DNA of 64,000 nt from Epilithonimonas sp. JDS. GTDB lineage: Bacteria > Bacteroidota > Bacteroidia > Flavobacteriales > Weeksellaceae. Below are positions 25,958 through 34,854 of the stretch, piece by piece. The position numbers and the translations under genes are program-made. Under the pieces are notes generated by a model that was given only the letters and a program-made list of their open reading frames with translations, was not told the DNA's origin and ran no database searches. The number at the start of each line of letters is the position of its first letter. Within the stretch, counting starts at the first letter, position 1. The DNA lies in NCBI RefSeq assembly GCF_021261315.1, contig NZ_JAJSAX010000004.1:186001-250000 (forward strand). Direction: 5' to 3'.

Positions 25958-27511
25958 TTAATATTGAGGATTTTGTTTCAACGCCGTATTCAATAGTTCT
26001 GCATAAGGAATTGGTAAAACTTCATTCTTACCTGCTACAAATCCTTTCGAAGCTAATTTTGAAGGCGCCTCACCCCATCTGATCAAGTCAAACCAACGAT
26101 GTCCTTCCCCTGCTAATTCTCTTCTTCTCTCATCTTTTACTGCCTGCAACGTTACCGGAACTGAGGCCAATCCTACTCGTGAACGTACAGCATCTAGTAA
26201 AGCCTGTGCTCTACTTCCTGTTCCTCCCAAAGCTTCAGCTTCCATTAGATAACTGTCAGCTAGCCGAATGACCATATAGTTTTGACGGAAATTAAGTTCC
26301 ATCGCACCTGGCAATGGAGAAATTCCCGATCTGTAAGGTGCAAATTTTTTCAGAAAGTAACCAGTATCTGCATACGCTGGAGAATAAGAGACTTTGCCTT
26401 CTGCCTGAAGTTTTTTCACATTAAGTATTGTGGCATCTGCACGAGGATCATTCTGCATGAAATTAAAAAGATCATCGGTTGCTGTATTGAAAGCCCAGCC
26501 GGAAACGATATCTGGAGCATTGCTTCCAGCGGAAAGAGTGTAAGATCTTGGCCCTGTCATTATACAGATAGAATTACCTTCGTCTCTTCCTTGACCCCAA
26601 AAATCCCAACTCGACATTCCTGCGTTCGAATAAACAGCTTCGAGAATTGATTCCGAAGTAAATTTATTATATTCTAATTTACCATCACCATTTGGATGAA
26701 GTCCCCACAAAGTATTGTAATCAGCAACAAGTTTGTAGCCATATTGGCTTGTTTGTCCAGGAGTTCCATTCACTTCTGCGAATTGTGTTGCCGCTTCAGT
26801 TTTTTTATTATCAAAAAGATAAATTTTTCCCAGGATTGCTCTAGCAGCTCCTTGCGTAATTCTCCCGTTTTCTGTGCCTGAAACTGTCATCGGTAAGTCT
26901 GATAAAACATTTGCAATATCTCCTTCTATTTGATTGTATATTTCTTGCTTAGGTGTCTGTGGAATATTCCAATAATCATCTTGAGATGTGATCTGTTTTA
27001 AAATTAACGGGATATTCCCAAACATTCTTAAAAGTTCAAAATAGTATAATGACCTAAGAACAGTTACTTCTGCCAAAATTCTTTTTTTGAAAGCCTCACT
27101 AACAGGTGCACTAGGAATTCTCTCTATTACCCAATTTGCTCTAGCAATTCCTTGGTAATAATCTTTCCAATAACTTGCTGGCATTGTGTTTGGATTTATA
27201 TTATAATTACTAAACCCTTGAATTCCAGCACCATCAGTAGAACTCCCACCTCCAGAATAGAAATCATCCGATCCAGCGTTTAGAAATGTAACCATATTCT
27301 CAAATCCACCAGCATACTTCTTCATAATATCATAAACGGAGGCAGTAGCACTAAGACATTGTTCTTCGCTTTTGAAATAATTAGCATCATCAAAAGTTCC
27401 AATATTTTCTACATCCCCAATGTAATCTCCAGTACAACTTACATTACCAAGACTAAATCCGGCTAACATAACAACTGCTATACTTTTATTTATAAAATTT
27501 AAATTTTTCAT
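25958..27511 (-). CDS. SusD/RagB family glycan-binding lipoprotein
   Basis: 517-residue SusD homologue; lipobox NVSC near residue 26. The N-terminal region (CLSATASVYDIM, ARANWVIERI) and the TPR-like helices (RSLYYFELLRMFGNIPLIL, AARAILGKIYLF) are diagnostic, as is the C-terminal RRRELAGEGHRWFDLIRWG segment. It forms the lid over the partner SusC channel and passes oligosaccharides to it. It begins 11 bases after susC. In this locus the ligand is presumably a beta-glucan fragment. Confidence 0.95.
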   Translation of the reverse strand: MKNLNFINKSIAVVMLAGFSLGNVSCTGDYIGDVENIGTFDDANYFKSEEQCLSATASVYDIMKKYAGGFENMVTFLNAGSDDFYSGGGSSTDGAGIQGFSNYNINPNTMPASYWKDYYQGIARANWVIERIPSAPVSEAFKKRILAEVTVLRSLYYFELLRMFGNIPLILKQITSQDDYWNIPQTPKQEIYNQIEGDIANVLSDLPMTVSGTENGRITQGAARAILGKIYLFDNKKTEAATQFAEVNGTPGQTSQYGYKLVADYNTLWGLHPNGDGKLEYNKFTSESILEAVYSNAGMSSWDFWGQGRDEGNSICIMTGPRSYTLSAGSNAPDIVSGWAFNTATDDLFNFMQNDPRADATILNVKKLQAEGKVSYSPAYADTGYFLKKFAPYRSGISPLPGAMELNFRQNYMVIRLADSYLMEAEALGGTGSRAQALLDAVRSRVGLASVPVTLQAVKDERRRELAGEGHRWFDLIRWGEAPSKLASKGFVAGKNEVLPIPYAELLNTALKQNPQY

Positions 27512-27522
27512 TTTTTTAATTA

Positions 27523-30423
27523 TTAAAATTGAATGTTTGCTCCAAATAAAAACGTTCTTGCTTGCGGATAGTAAGCTCTATCAATACCATATTCATTACC
27601 TCCCGCAATTTCTGGATCGTAACCAGTATATTTAGTAAATGTGAATAAATTTTCTCCTGTCACATACAATCTCACTTTGTTAGCTCCAAATTTCATTGTT
27701 GTATCTCTTGGAAGAGTATATCCTAATTGAACAAGTTTAATTCTCATATAATCTCCTTTTTGAAGATAGTAGCTGGACATTTTTGTATAGTTTCCATTAG
27801 AATCTGCTCTTGTCAACCTCGGATTTTCATTTGTCGAACCTTCCCCAGTCCAGCGGTTTAAGATTGAGGTCTGATAGTTGGCATCCAACATATCTAGTCT
27901 TCTCAGACCTTGAAGAATCTTGTTGCCTCCTTGTCCTTGAGCAAATACCATAAAATCAAAATCTTTGTAACTCATGTTTATTGTAAATCCATAAGTAAAT
28001 TTAGGAAGAGAACTTCCGATATCTACTCTATCATCTTCAGTTATTTTTCCGTCTCCATTGTTATCATTCCACATAAAATCTCCTGGTTTTGCATTTGGAA
28101 GAATCATATCTCCATTGGCATTTACATAAGAATTAATCTGTTGCTGATTTTGAAAGACGCCGTTATAAGTATATCCGTAAAATGTTCCTACAGATTTTCC
28201 AACCTGAAGTCTGGATACTGTTCCCATAGAATGCAGTGAAGAAAATTCTCTCCATTCTACATCATCTTCCAATCTAAGAACTTCGTTTTTGTTTGTAGAA
28301 AAGTTACCAGTTAATGAAAGATCAAAATCTTGCCAGCTCTTTTTGTAGCCAAGTTCGAACTCCATTCCTTTGTTTTCCATATCACCAACATTAGAAAAAG
28401 GATCGATAGGTACTCCCACATACCCTGGAATCGCTACTCTACGCAAGATGTCTGTAGTTTTTTTGTAGTAATAATCGAAGCCTAGTGTGAAATTTCTCAG
28501 AAAACGGATGTCTGCTCCTATATCTGTCTGTGCGGTTTCTTCCCACTTAAGATTTGGATTTCCTAGTGTATTGGGACTATAACCAATTATTATACTAGGA
28601 TTAATTTCTCCATTTGGATAATTGCTTCCCGATACTAAAGAACTTCTGTACATAAAATCATCTATAGCATCATTTCCTAGCACACCATATCCACCTCTAA
28701 TCTTGAAAGTGTTGATAATTTCGTTATCCTTCCAAAAACCTTCTTTATGAACATTCCATCCTAAAGAGAACGAAGGGAAATTACCCCAATATTTCAAAAA
28801 CTTGGATGATCCGTCTCTTCGAAAAGTTCCTGTCAATAAATACCTGTCCTGATAATCATAGATGAAACGTCCAAAATATGACGCTCTTCTTGTTTGTGTA
28901 GTATCCCAAGCAGATGCCGTAATATTTTTTGCATCAACGGCATAAAATGCTGCATCCTGCCAACTATCAATAGGTAAATTTGTATATGTTACACTTTGTC
29001 CGGAACCGACATTGTTTCGATAAACACCTTGCCCTATCATAATGTTAAAGTTATGATCACCTAGCTTTTTCTGATATGTCAATGTATTTTCAAAACTCCA
29101 TTCAAATTTAGTTTGAGTCGTTCTGTTTAAACTGTTAAATGCAAGATTACTTAATGTTGAACTTAAATAAAATTTAGGATTGAAACCTTCACTTCCCCAA
29201 TATGATTTTTTTCCATTAAGAGTTGTTTTAAAATTTAAGCCAGGTGCTAATCTTAAATCTGCGAAAACGTTACCTACAAAATCATCAGACCAACCATTTC
29301 TACCTTGTTGGGTATATCTATATGCTAAAGGATTAGACATTTCCTGATTAACCCAAGGCGAAATACCATAAGGATTACCATTTTCATCACGTATCAAAGG
29401 TTGGTTAGTTGGATAAGTGGCCGGATTTACCAAAGACCAGTCTGTAACTACTGCCGGTGTTGTCGGATCTAGATTTATAGCAGAGCTTAATGGCCCTCCA
29501 AATAATTCATTAGTTCCAATTCCTTGGCTTGCCTGGTGCGTGTATAAGAATGTTTGTCCAATAGTTAGGAAATCAAGGACTTTGTGTGTGGAGTTCAAAC
29601 GTGCATTTAGCCTTTTATACTTCGAAATATCTCCCATTACTGTTCCAGTTTGATCAAAATATCCGAACGACGCATAGTAGGTAGATTTTTCATTTCCACC
29701 ATTGATGCTGATCTCATGAGACTGTCTGTCTCCCGTATTGAAAATTGTATCCTGCCAATCTGTACCCTGTCCGAAAATTGATGGATTTGCGAATCTAGGC
29801 GCTTGCCCGTCATTTACAAATCCCTCATTAATTATAGTTGCGTATTGAGTAGCATTCAGAAGATCAAGCTTCCTAGCAACTTGAGAAACTCCAAAACTTC
29901 CGTTGTAGGCTAAATTAAGTGCACCTTTTTTTCCTTTTTTAGTGGTAACTAATACAACCCCTCTGGCAGCAGACACACCATAAATTGCTGATGAAGCTCC
30001 ATCTTTCAAAACTTCTATACTTTCTATATCAGACTGATTAAGCCAGGCAATTCCATCAACAATAATTCCATCAACAACATACATTGGATCATTACCACCT
30101 GCTCCAAAACTAGTAAGTCCTCTAATTCTGACGGTTGCAGGAGATCCGGGCTGTCCCGAATTTGTAACAACAGAGACACCTGCAGCTCTACCTTGGAGAA
30201 CTTGTTCAGGTCTACCTTGTGGTATGTCCTCGATGTCAGAAGCTTTAATACTTGCAATCGCTCCCGTCACGTTACTCTTCTTCTGAGTACCGTAACCGAT
30301 GACAACAACCTCTTCAATTGTTTTCTCTTTGGAAGTGGTGTCACTTACCTGCTGTGCCGAGTAGTTTGCTGTAAAATAAAGAACAGCTGCTAATCCGAGA
30401 CATTTTGAATACTTTAAGTTCAT
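27523..30423 (-). CDS. SusC/RagA family TonB-dependent outer membrane transporter
   Basis: 966-residue TonB-linked transporter, first gene of the locus. Signal peptide ends at NYSAQQ; a TonB-box-like EEVVVIGYG lies at about 37-45, then the plug domain (VTGAIASIKASD, LQGRAAGV, RIRGLTSFG, SAAIYG-type SSAIYGVSAARGV) and a long beta barrel ending in FGANIQF. The usual N-terminal carboxypeptidase-regulatory-like domain is missing: the plug follows the signal almost directly. It imports oligosaccharides bound by SusD. Confidence 0.95.
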   Translation of the reverse strand: MNLKYSKCLGLAAVLYFTANYSAQQVSDTTSKEKTIEEVVVIGYGTQKKSNVTGAIASIKASDIEDIPQGRPEQVLQGRAAGVSVVTNSGQPGSPATVRIRGLTSFGAGGNDPMYVVDGIIVDGIAWLNQSDIESIEVLKDGASSAIYGVSAARGVVLVTTKKGKKGALNLAYNGSFGVSQVARKLDLLNATQYATIINEGFVNDGQAPRFANPSIFGQGTDWQDTIFNTGDRQSHEISINGGNEKSTYYASFGYFDQTGTVMGDISKYKRLNARLNSTHKVLDFLTIGQTFLYTHQASQGIGTNELFGGPLSSAINLDPTTPAVVTDWSLVNPATYPTNQPLIRDENGNPYGISPWVNQEMSNPLAYRYTQQGRNGWSDDFVGNVFADLRLAPGLNFKTTLNGKKSYWGSEGFNPKFYLSSTLSNLAFNSLNRTTQTKFEWSFENTLTYQKKLGDHNFNIMIGQGVYRNNVGSGQSVTYTNLPIDSWQDAAFYAVDAKNITASAWDTTQTRRASYFGRFIYDYQDRYLLTGTFRRDGSSKFLKYWGNFPSFSLGWNVHKEGFWKDNEIINTFKIRGGYGVLGNDAIDDFMYRSSLVSGSNYPNGEINPSIIIGYSPNTLGNPNLKWEETAQTDIGADIRFLRNFTLGFDYYYKKTTDILRRVAIPGYVGVPIDPFSNVGDMENKGMEFELGYKKSWQDFDLSLTGNFSTNKNEVLRLEDDVEWREFSSLHSMGTVSRLQVGKSVGTFYGYTYNGVFQNQQQINSYVNANGDMILPNAKPGDFMWNDNNGDGKITEDDRVDIGSSLPKFTYGFTINMSYKDFDFMVFAQGQGGNKILQGLRRLDMLDANYQTSILNRWTGEGSTNENPRLTRADSNGNYTKMSSYYLQKGDYMRIKLVQLGYTLPRDTTMKFGANKVRLYVTGENLFTFTKYTGYDPEIAGGNEYGIDRAYYPQARTFLFGANIQF

Positions 30424-30444
30424 ATTTTAATTAATTTTTGTTAA

Positions 30445-30457
30445 TCTCAAACTGAGA
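30445..30457. promoter_or_regulatory. palindrome in the susC leader
   Basis: TCTCA-AAC-TGAGA, 5-base perfect arms, 22 bases before the susC ATG; a TACTTTTA stretch (minus strand, near 30462) could be its -7 box. Could be an operator or a leader hairpin. Confidence 0.35.
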
Positions 30458-30570
30458 CAATAAAAGTAATTTTTTTTTCTACACCACAAAATAATTTTTT
30501 ATTTTTTTTATTTTCCCTTTATTAATGGTATTTTAACACTACACCTTATCATAATTTTCGGTTATTTTTG

Positions 30571-30578
30571 TACTTTTG
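30571..30578 (+). promoter_or_regulatory. -7 box of the transporter-regulator operon
   Basis: TACTTTTG, preceded directly by a second match TATTTTTG (30563-30570). It lies 50 bases before the MFS ATG. Confidence 0.6.
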
Positions 30579-30628
30579 ACATCACTGAAAATAGTAGTCA
30601 ATGTTAAAAAAAGTTAAGGCATCATTAA

Positions 30629-31828
30629 ATGAATGTTAATAAAAACAGGATTAAGCTGCCCTTGATGTTCAGCTTTCTCATCTTCTCGATGCTGCTCAAC
30701 AGTATGGGCGTGATTATCCTTCAATTGTCCGAGAAGATTTCCTATAAGGGATTAGGCGTTTTGGAATCTTTTAAAGATATTCCAATGGCGATTATGTCTA
30801 TATTTTGTGTCAATCTGATTGCAAAAACCGGCAACAAAAACGCACTCGTATTTTCCCTGCTTTTCATACTTTTGAGCTGCATTGCACTGCCATTGGTAGA
30901 TACTTTTTGGTTTTTTAAAATCTGGCTGAGTATTGTTGGTGTAAGTTTCGCGTTGGCAAAGATTTCTGTTTTCAGTATTATCAAAAATAATTTTCAGGAT
31001 GAACAGTTATCCAGCGCCATCAGCAGTGTAGATGCTTCTTTTATGTTCGGAATCTTCTTTGTTAATATTGGTTTTGGAACTTTGCTAACCAGTTCGTACG
31101 CCGAATATTGGAAGTTCGGATTTTGGGTGATCGCTTTGTTTAGTATTATCACTTTACTAATGTTGAGATCAGCGAGAATTGATGAAGAAAGAACTTTAAA
31201 AACAGAAAAAAAATCCGGCGAGTGGAAGTATTATTTGAAGCCAAAAATTGTGTATTTCTTTATCATCGTGTTCTTTATGGTATCAGTAGAGCAGAGTTTT
31301 AATTCCTGGTTACCTAGTTTCTTTAGGAACAATCTGAAGATCAATTCATATTTTGCTTTGCAATCATCCGCATTTTTAGCTTTATTTTCATTTTTCGGAA
31401 GATTGATTACCAGCCGATTAATATTGAGATTTCATTGGTTCAAATTTGTTTTAGTATGTCTCTGCGTTGTCTTTTTGATTTTAGGAGTTTGCCAGATCCT
31501 GATTTCAAATTTTTATAATGATTTCAAATTTTTATTAATATTCATCATTCCGCTTGTTGGATTTTTTTTGGCACCGCTGTTTCCTCTTTACAATTCTGAA
31601 ATTCTTAACAAAGTTCCGAAAGAAAAAACACACTTTTTGGTATCCATAGTGGTCATCTGTTCTTCATTAGGAAGTTCGGTAGGATCGCTGTATATGGCTG
31701 TCATATTTCACAAAAATTTAAGTAATTTTTATCCTTTATTTATTTTATTACCATTATTAATTATATTTGGTCTCACATTTATTCTAAATAAAACACCGAT
31801 AACCAATGACCGAAAACCACAAGAATAA
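30629..31828 (+). CDS. MFS sugar transporter
   Basis: 399-residue major facilitator protein with about twelve hydrophobic segments and a charged middle loop (RSARIDEERTLKTEKKSGEW, around 183-202). It resembles the fucose/glucose permease-like MFS branch used by Bacteroidota to move monosaccharides across the inner membrane. It is divergent from susC and overlaps the Nudix regulator gene by 23 bases, so the two are translated together. In this locus glucose from beta-glucan is the natural cargo; that is inference from context. Confidence 0.82.
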   Translation: MNVNKNRIKLPLMFSFLIFSMLLNSMGVIILQLSEKISYKGLGVLESFKDIPMAIMSIFCVNLIAKTGNKNALVFSLLFILLSCIALPLVDTFWFFKIWLSIVGVSFALAKISVFSIIKNNFQDEQLSSAISSVDASFMFGIFFVNIGFGTLLTSSYAEYWKFGFWVIALFSIITLLMLRSARIDEERTLKTEKKSGEWKYYLKPKIVYFFIIVFFMVSVEQSFNSWLPSFFRNNLKINSYFALQSSAFLALFSFFGRLITSRLILRFHWFKFVLVCLCVVFLILGVCQILISNFYNDFKFLLIFIIPLVGFFLAPLFPLYNSEILNKVPKEKTHFLVSIVVICSSLGSSVGSLYMAVIFHKNLSNFYPLFILLPLLIIFGLTFILNKTPITNDRKPQE

Positions 31829-32573
31829 ACAAAACTTAAAGGAATTAATAGACACCAATGATTTCGTAGAACACGTCTCTGTAGACTGCGTGATATTCGG
31901 CTTTCACAAAGATACGCTTAAGGTTTTGCTACTGAAATACCACGATCTTGATCTTTGGTCTGTTCCGGGCGGATTTATCTTCAATGATGAAAATCTGAAT
32001 GACGCTGCGGCAAGGACTTTACACGAGCGTACACACCTCTCCGACGTTTTTCTGGAGCAATTTTACACTTTCGGTGACATCAAAAGAACCGAAAATAACA
32101 CACACCAGAAACTTCTTGAAAACAAAAATATTGAAGTCGACAAAAATCACTGGATCTATCAGCGTTTTATTTCTGTGGGCTACTGTGCTTTGATTGATTA
32201 CACGTTGACGTACACTTTCCCGGACTCCTTCAATGAAGTTTGCCAGTGGTTCAACGTAAACGAACTGCCAAATATGGCGTTTGACCATCAGGAAATGATT
32301 GAAAAAGGCTTGCTTTACCTCAGAAAAAATATCGATTATCAAGTGATGGGAAGCAATCTTCTGCCGGACAAATTCACGATGAAAGAACTTCAGCATCTTT
32401 ACGAATCAATTCTAGGCGAACCGCTCAGACGCAACAATTTCCAAAGAAAAATCCTGGGAATGAATATTTTGGAACGTCTCGAAAAACATTACAGCGGATC
32501 TGCCAACAAAGCGCCTTACCTTTACCGATTTTTGGAAGGATCAGAAATCAAACAATCAGATTTTGACAAATAA
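31806..32573 (+). CDS. Nudix-domain transcriptional regulator (NrtR/AraR type)
   Basis: 255-residue protein: Nudix fold at about 15-155, then a winged helix (about 170-235: FTMKELQHLYESILGEPLRRNN is the recognition part, split as FTMKELQHLYESI and GEPLRRNNFQRKI). The Nudix box is degenerate: G-x5-E is kept, but the REUxEExGU part reads RTLHERTHL, losing two of the metal-binding glutamates and the glycine. Such Nudix-winged helix proteins sense ADP-ribose (NrtR) or sugars (AraR of Bacteroides) and repress transport and catabolic genes. Placed with the sugar transporter and opposite susC, it probably controls this locus. Confidence 0.85.
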   Translation: MTENHKNKQNLKELIDTNDFVEHVSVDCVIFGFHKDTLKVLLLKYHDLDLWSVPGGFIFNDENLNDAAARTLHERTHLSDVFLEQFYTFGDIKRTENNTHQKLLENKNIEVDKNHWIYQRFISVGYCALIDYTLTYTFPDSFNEVCQWFNVNELPNMAFDHQEMIEKGLLYLRKNIDYQVMGSNLLPDKFTMKELQHLYESILGEPLRRNNFQRKILGMNILERLEKHYSGSANKAPYLYRFLEGSEIKQSDFDK

Positions 32574-32594
32574 ATTTCCTAATTCAGCATAAAA

Positions 32595-32621
32595 AAAAGA
32601 CGACAAATTCTGTCGTCTTTT
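32595..32621. terminator. bidirectional terminator
   Basis: AAAAGACGACA (32595-32605) pairs with TGTCGTCTTTT (32611-32621), T-runs on both sides. It separates the convergent Nudix regulator and M28 peptidase genes. Confidence 0.85.
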
Positions 32622-32683
32622 CTATTTGGATGATATTCTTAGAACCAATTTTAAGCTAAAACCTAAAATCTTCTACCTTAAAT

Positions 32684-33709
32684 CTACCTCGTATTTTTCC
32701 CATCAACCTTGATTCTTTCAGCTCTGTTTGCCAATTCCCAAGCGGTTGCAAAAACCAACTGCGTTCTTTTCTGTAACAATGGATAATCTATTTTATCAGG
32801 ATCATCCGTCGATTTGTGATAATCTTCGTGGATACCGTCAAAGAAAAACGCTACCGGAATATTATGCTTTGCGAAGTTGTAATGGTCGGATCTGTAGTAC
32901 AATCTTTCAGTATCTTTCGGATCGTCATATTTGTAATTAAGTTCCAGCTTCACCGTTTTATCGTTCGCAGCCACATTGATTTTTTTCAATTCAGAACTCA
33001 ACATTTCAGAACCGATGACATAAACGTATTGCTTTCCTCTGTTTTCCGGATCATCACGCCCGATCATATCGATATTAAGATCTGCAACGGTATTTGCTAA
33101 AGGAAAAACCGGGTGATCAGAGTAATATTCTGACCCGAAAAGTCCGTGCTCCTCCCCAGTGACATGAAGAAAAAGAATGGAACGTTTTGGTCCGTAACCT
33201 TTTTTCTTAGCTTCCTGAAACGCCTGAGCAATCTCCATTACCGCCACAGTTCCACTTCCGTCATCATCCGCACCATTGAAAACAACGCCGTTTTTAGTTC
33301 CAACGTGGTCATAATGCGCAGAAACAACAATCACTTCGTTTGGCTTCTCACTTCCTTCGATGTAAGCCATTATGTTTTCGGAATCAGGCAAAGTTTCGCC
33401 ATATTTTTTCATTGCTTCCGCAGGTACTTTTTGATAATATGATCCTAAAGCTGCAGGAAATCCAATTCCGTTTTTCTTGTATTGTTCGATCATGTAAACG
33501 CCTGCTTTTTTCTGCCCGGCACTTCCGGTATCTCTACCTTCCATTTTATCGTCGGCGATTACGTATAGATTTGTTTTCAATTCTTCCAGGCTGATGCTGT
33601 TGTAAGCATCTTTGAAACCTTTGCCTTCGTAAGTGAAATTCTTGACTGTCGAGCAACTTTGCAAAAGTGCAAAACCAACAAAGAATCCGTATAGTTTTAT
33701 ATTTTTCAT
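32684..33709 (-). CDS. M28 family zinc aminopeptidase, lipoprotein
   Basis: 341-residue metallopeptidase with lipobox LLQSC (Cys19). Zinc ligands and catalytic residues: His132 (SAHYDHVG), Asp148 (GADDDGSGT), Glu186-Glu187 (GEEHGLFGSE), Asp214 (NIDMIGR) and a C-terminal His (DGIHEDYHKSTDD). It should remove N-terminal residues from peptides outside the cytoplasm. It is followed by a terminator; upstream, the SdpI gene ends 40 bases before, on the same strand, so it may be the last gene of that small operon. Confidence 0.92.
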   Translation of the reverse strand: MKNIKLYGFFVGFALLQSCSTVKNFTYEGKGFKDAYNSISLEELKTNLYVIADDKMEGRDTGSAGQKKAGVYMIEQYKKNGIGFPAALGSYYQKVPAEAMKKYGETLPDSENIMAYIEGSEKPNEVIVVSAHYDHVGTKNGVVFNGADDDGSGTVAVMEIAQAFQEAKKKGYGPKRSILFLHVTGEEHGLFGSEYYSDHPVFPLANTVADLNIDMIGRDDPENRGKQYVYVIGSEMLSSELKKINVAANDKTVKLELNYKYDDPKDTERLYYRSDHYNFAKHNIPVAFFFDGIHEDYHKSTDDPDKIDYPLLQKRTQLVFATAWELANRAERIKVDGKNTR

Positions 33710-33749
33710 AAAGTAAATTTAATATTAAGTCGGCGTTATAAAAAGTTTG

Positions 33750-34097
33750 TTACAAAGTTTTTCCGAATTTCTTCTTTAAATCAATTTCTGTTTTAATGAA
33801 TAAAAATAAGGTTAATAGTATGGATTCAATAATTCCAACAATATTAATGGCAGTTTGATCAGGAAATAGAATGAGTCCAATAAATCCAGTAACTAAAAGC
33901 AAAATCCCACAAATCACCATTAATTTGGATGACAATTTTTGGGCAAAATTCCACCTTTCAATATTTTGCATTGAGCTTGATGTTCTGTATCCATAAAGAT
34001 AATTGATCTTTTTTGGAGGAAAAACAAACATCAGAAGCCCTGCAAACAAGAAAACCGATCCGACAAGAATCGGAACAGATATGGAATCTTCTAACAT
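33750..34097 (-). CDS. SdpI family membrane protein
   Basis: 115-residue membrane protein with three hydrophobic segments (about 8-26, 60-78, 84-103). The conserved stretch KINYLYGYRTSSSMQNIERW is the SdpI signature, between the first and second segment. SdpI of Bacillus gives immunity to the SDP toxin, but most relatives have no known role and no SDP genes are here. It is the third gene of a compact minus-strand run with the YciI and VOC genes (gaps 13 and 16 bases). Confidence 0.85.
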   Translation of the reverse strand: MLEDSISVPILVGSVFLFAGLLMFVFPPKKINYLYGYRTSSSMQNIERWNFAQKLSSKLMVICGILLLVTGFIGLILFPDQTAINIVGIIESILLTLFLFIKTEIDLKKKFGKTL

Positions 34098-34113
34098 AAC
34101 TCATTATTTTAAA

Positions 34114-34464
34114 TTAATTCTCCTGTCCAAAACTCAGCAGAGTTCCATTTGGATCTATCAAAGCAAACTCAATCATTCCCCAAGGCTTTGTTTCCAATTT
34201 TCCGTTTGGATGAATTTCAACACCTTGATTTTGAATATCCTGATAAAATTTTTCAATATCATTATCGATTCTCAGATAAATCATAAAATCCGACTTTTCT
34301 GTCTGCAAAGTTTCAAATCTGAAAAAATGAATTTCCAAATCCTGATATTTCGTTATCAAATAATCGCCGTGATCAGCAACAAGTTTAAAACCTAATTTCT
34401 GATAATAATCTAACGTCTTCTCTTTTTCTATAAAGGGAAGTTTGGGTATTACAAGTGAAATCAT
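34114..34464 (-). CDS. VOC (glyoxalase/bleomycin-resistance) superfamily protein
   Basis: 116-residue single-module pair of beta-alpha-beta-beta-beta units. N-terminal LPFIEKEKTLDYYQKLGFKL and C-terminal FALIDPNGTLLSFGQ are the usual halves of a vicinal oxygen chelate fold of the bleomycin-binding-protein type. Such proteins bind drugs as dimers or act as small metalloenzymes. Which applies here cannot be seen. Middle gene of the YciI-VOC-SdpI run. Confidence 0.8.
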   Translation of the reverse strand: MISLVIPKLPFIEKEKTLDYYQKLGFKLVADHGDYLITKYQDLEIHFFRFETLQTEKSDFMIYLRIDNDIEKFYQDIQNQGVEIHPNGKLETKPWGMIEFALIDPNGTLLSFGQEN

Positions 34465-34477
34465 AATCTATAAATTT

Positions 34478-34747
34478 TTAAGCTAATTCGTCATTCCATT
34501 CTCTGATGGTCACTTTTGCAATCAAACCTTCCTGCACAAAAGGATCGCCATTCACGAATTCCTCCGCAGCTTCTTTGTTGATAAAAATAGCCATCGCGCC
34601 TTCTCCCGGATTTGCAAAAGCGCCAGTTCCCAAAACTTTTCCAGACTTAATAAACTCTTCTTCCAACACTTCGTGACGTGGAAAAACGGCCATAAATTCA
34701 TCCATCGTTTTCTCGGTGTTGTGTTCGTAAAATACTACTGCTTTCAT
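34478..34747 (-). CDS. YciI-like family protein
   Basis: 89-residue protein with a ferredoxin-like fold of the YCII family. The conserved His (FPRHEVLEEEF) and Asp (NGDPFVQEGL) that form the putative active site are both present. Function unknown in most members. It is the first gene of the minus-strand run with VOC and SdpI genes; 107 AT-rich bases separate it from the type IX secretion protein gene. Confidence 0.85.
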   Translation of the reverse strand: MKAVVFYEHNTEKTMDEFMAVFPRHEVLEEEFIKSGKVLGTGAFANPGEGAMAIFINKEAAEEFVNGDPFVQEGLIAKVTIREWNDELA

Positions 34748-34854
34748 ATTTGTTTGGTTTTTTTAATATTTATTTAATAAAATCATTTTTGATCAACGAT
34801 AATTTTAATAAAGTAACAAAATTTAAAATAATCATTTGATGTTAAATAAATTTT

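Noticed and set aside
30601-30639. 13-codon frame (MLKKVKASLNEC) overlapping the MFS start
   Set aside because: Short, no sign of selection; overlap with the start could be chance in AT-rich DNA.
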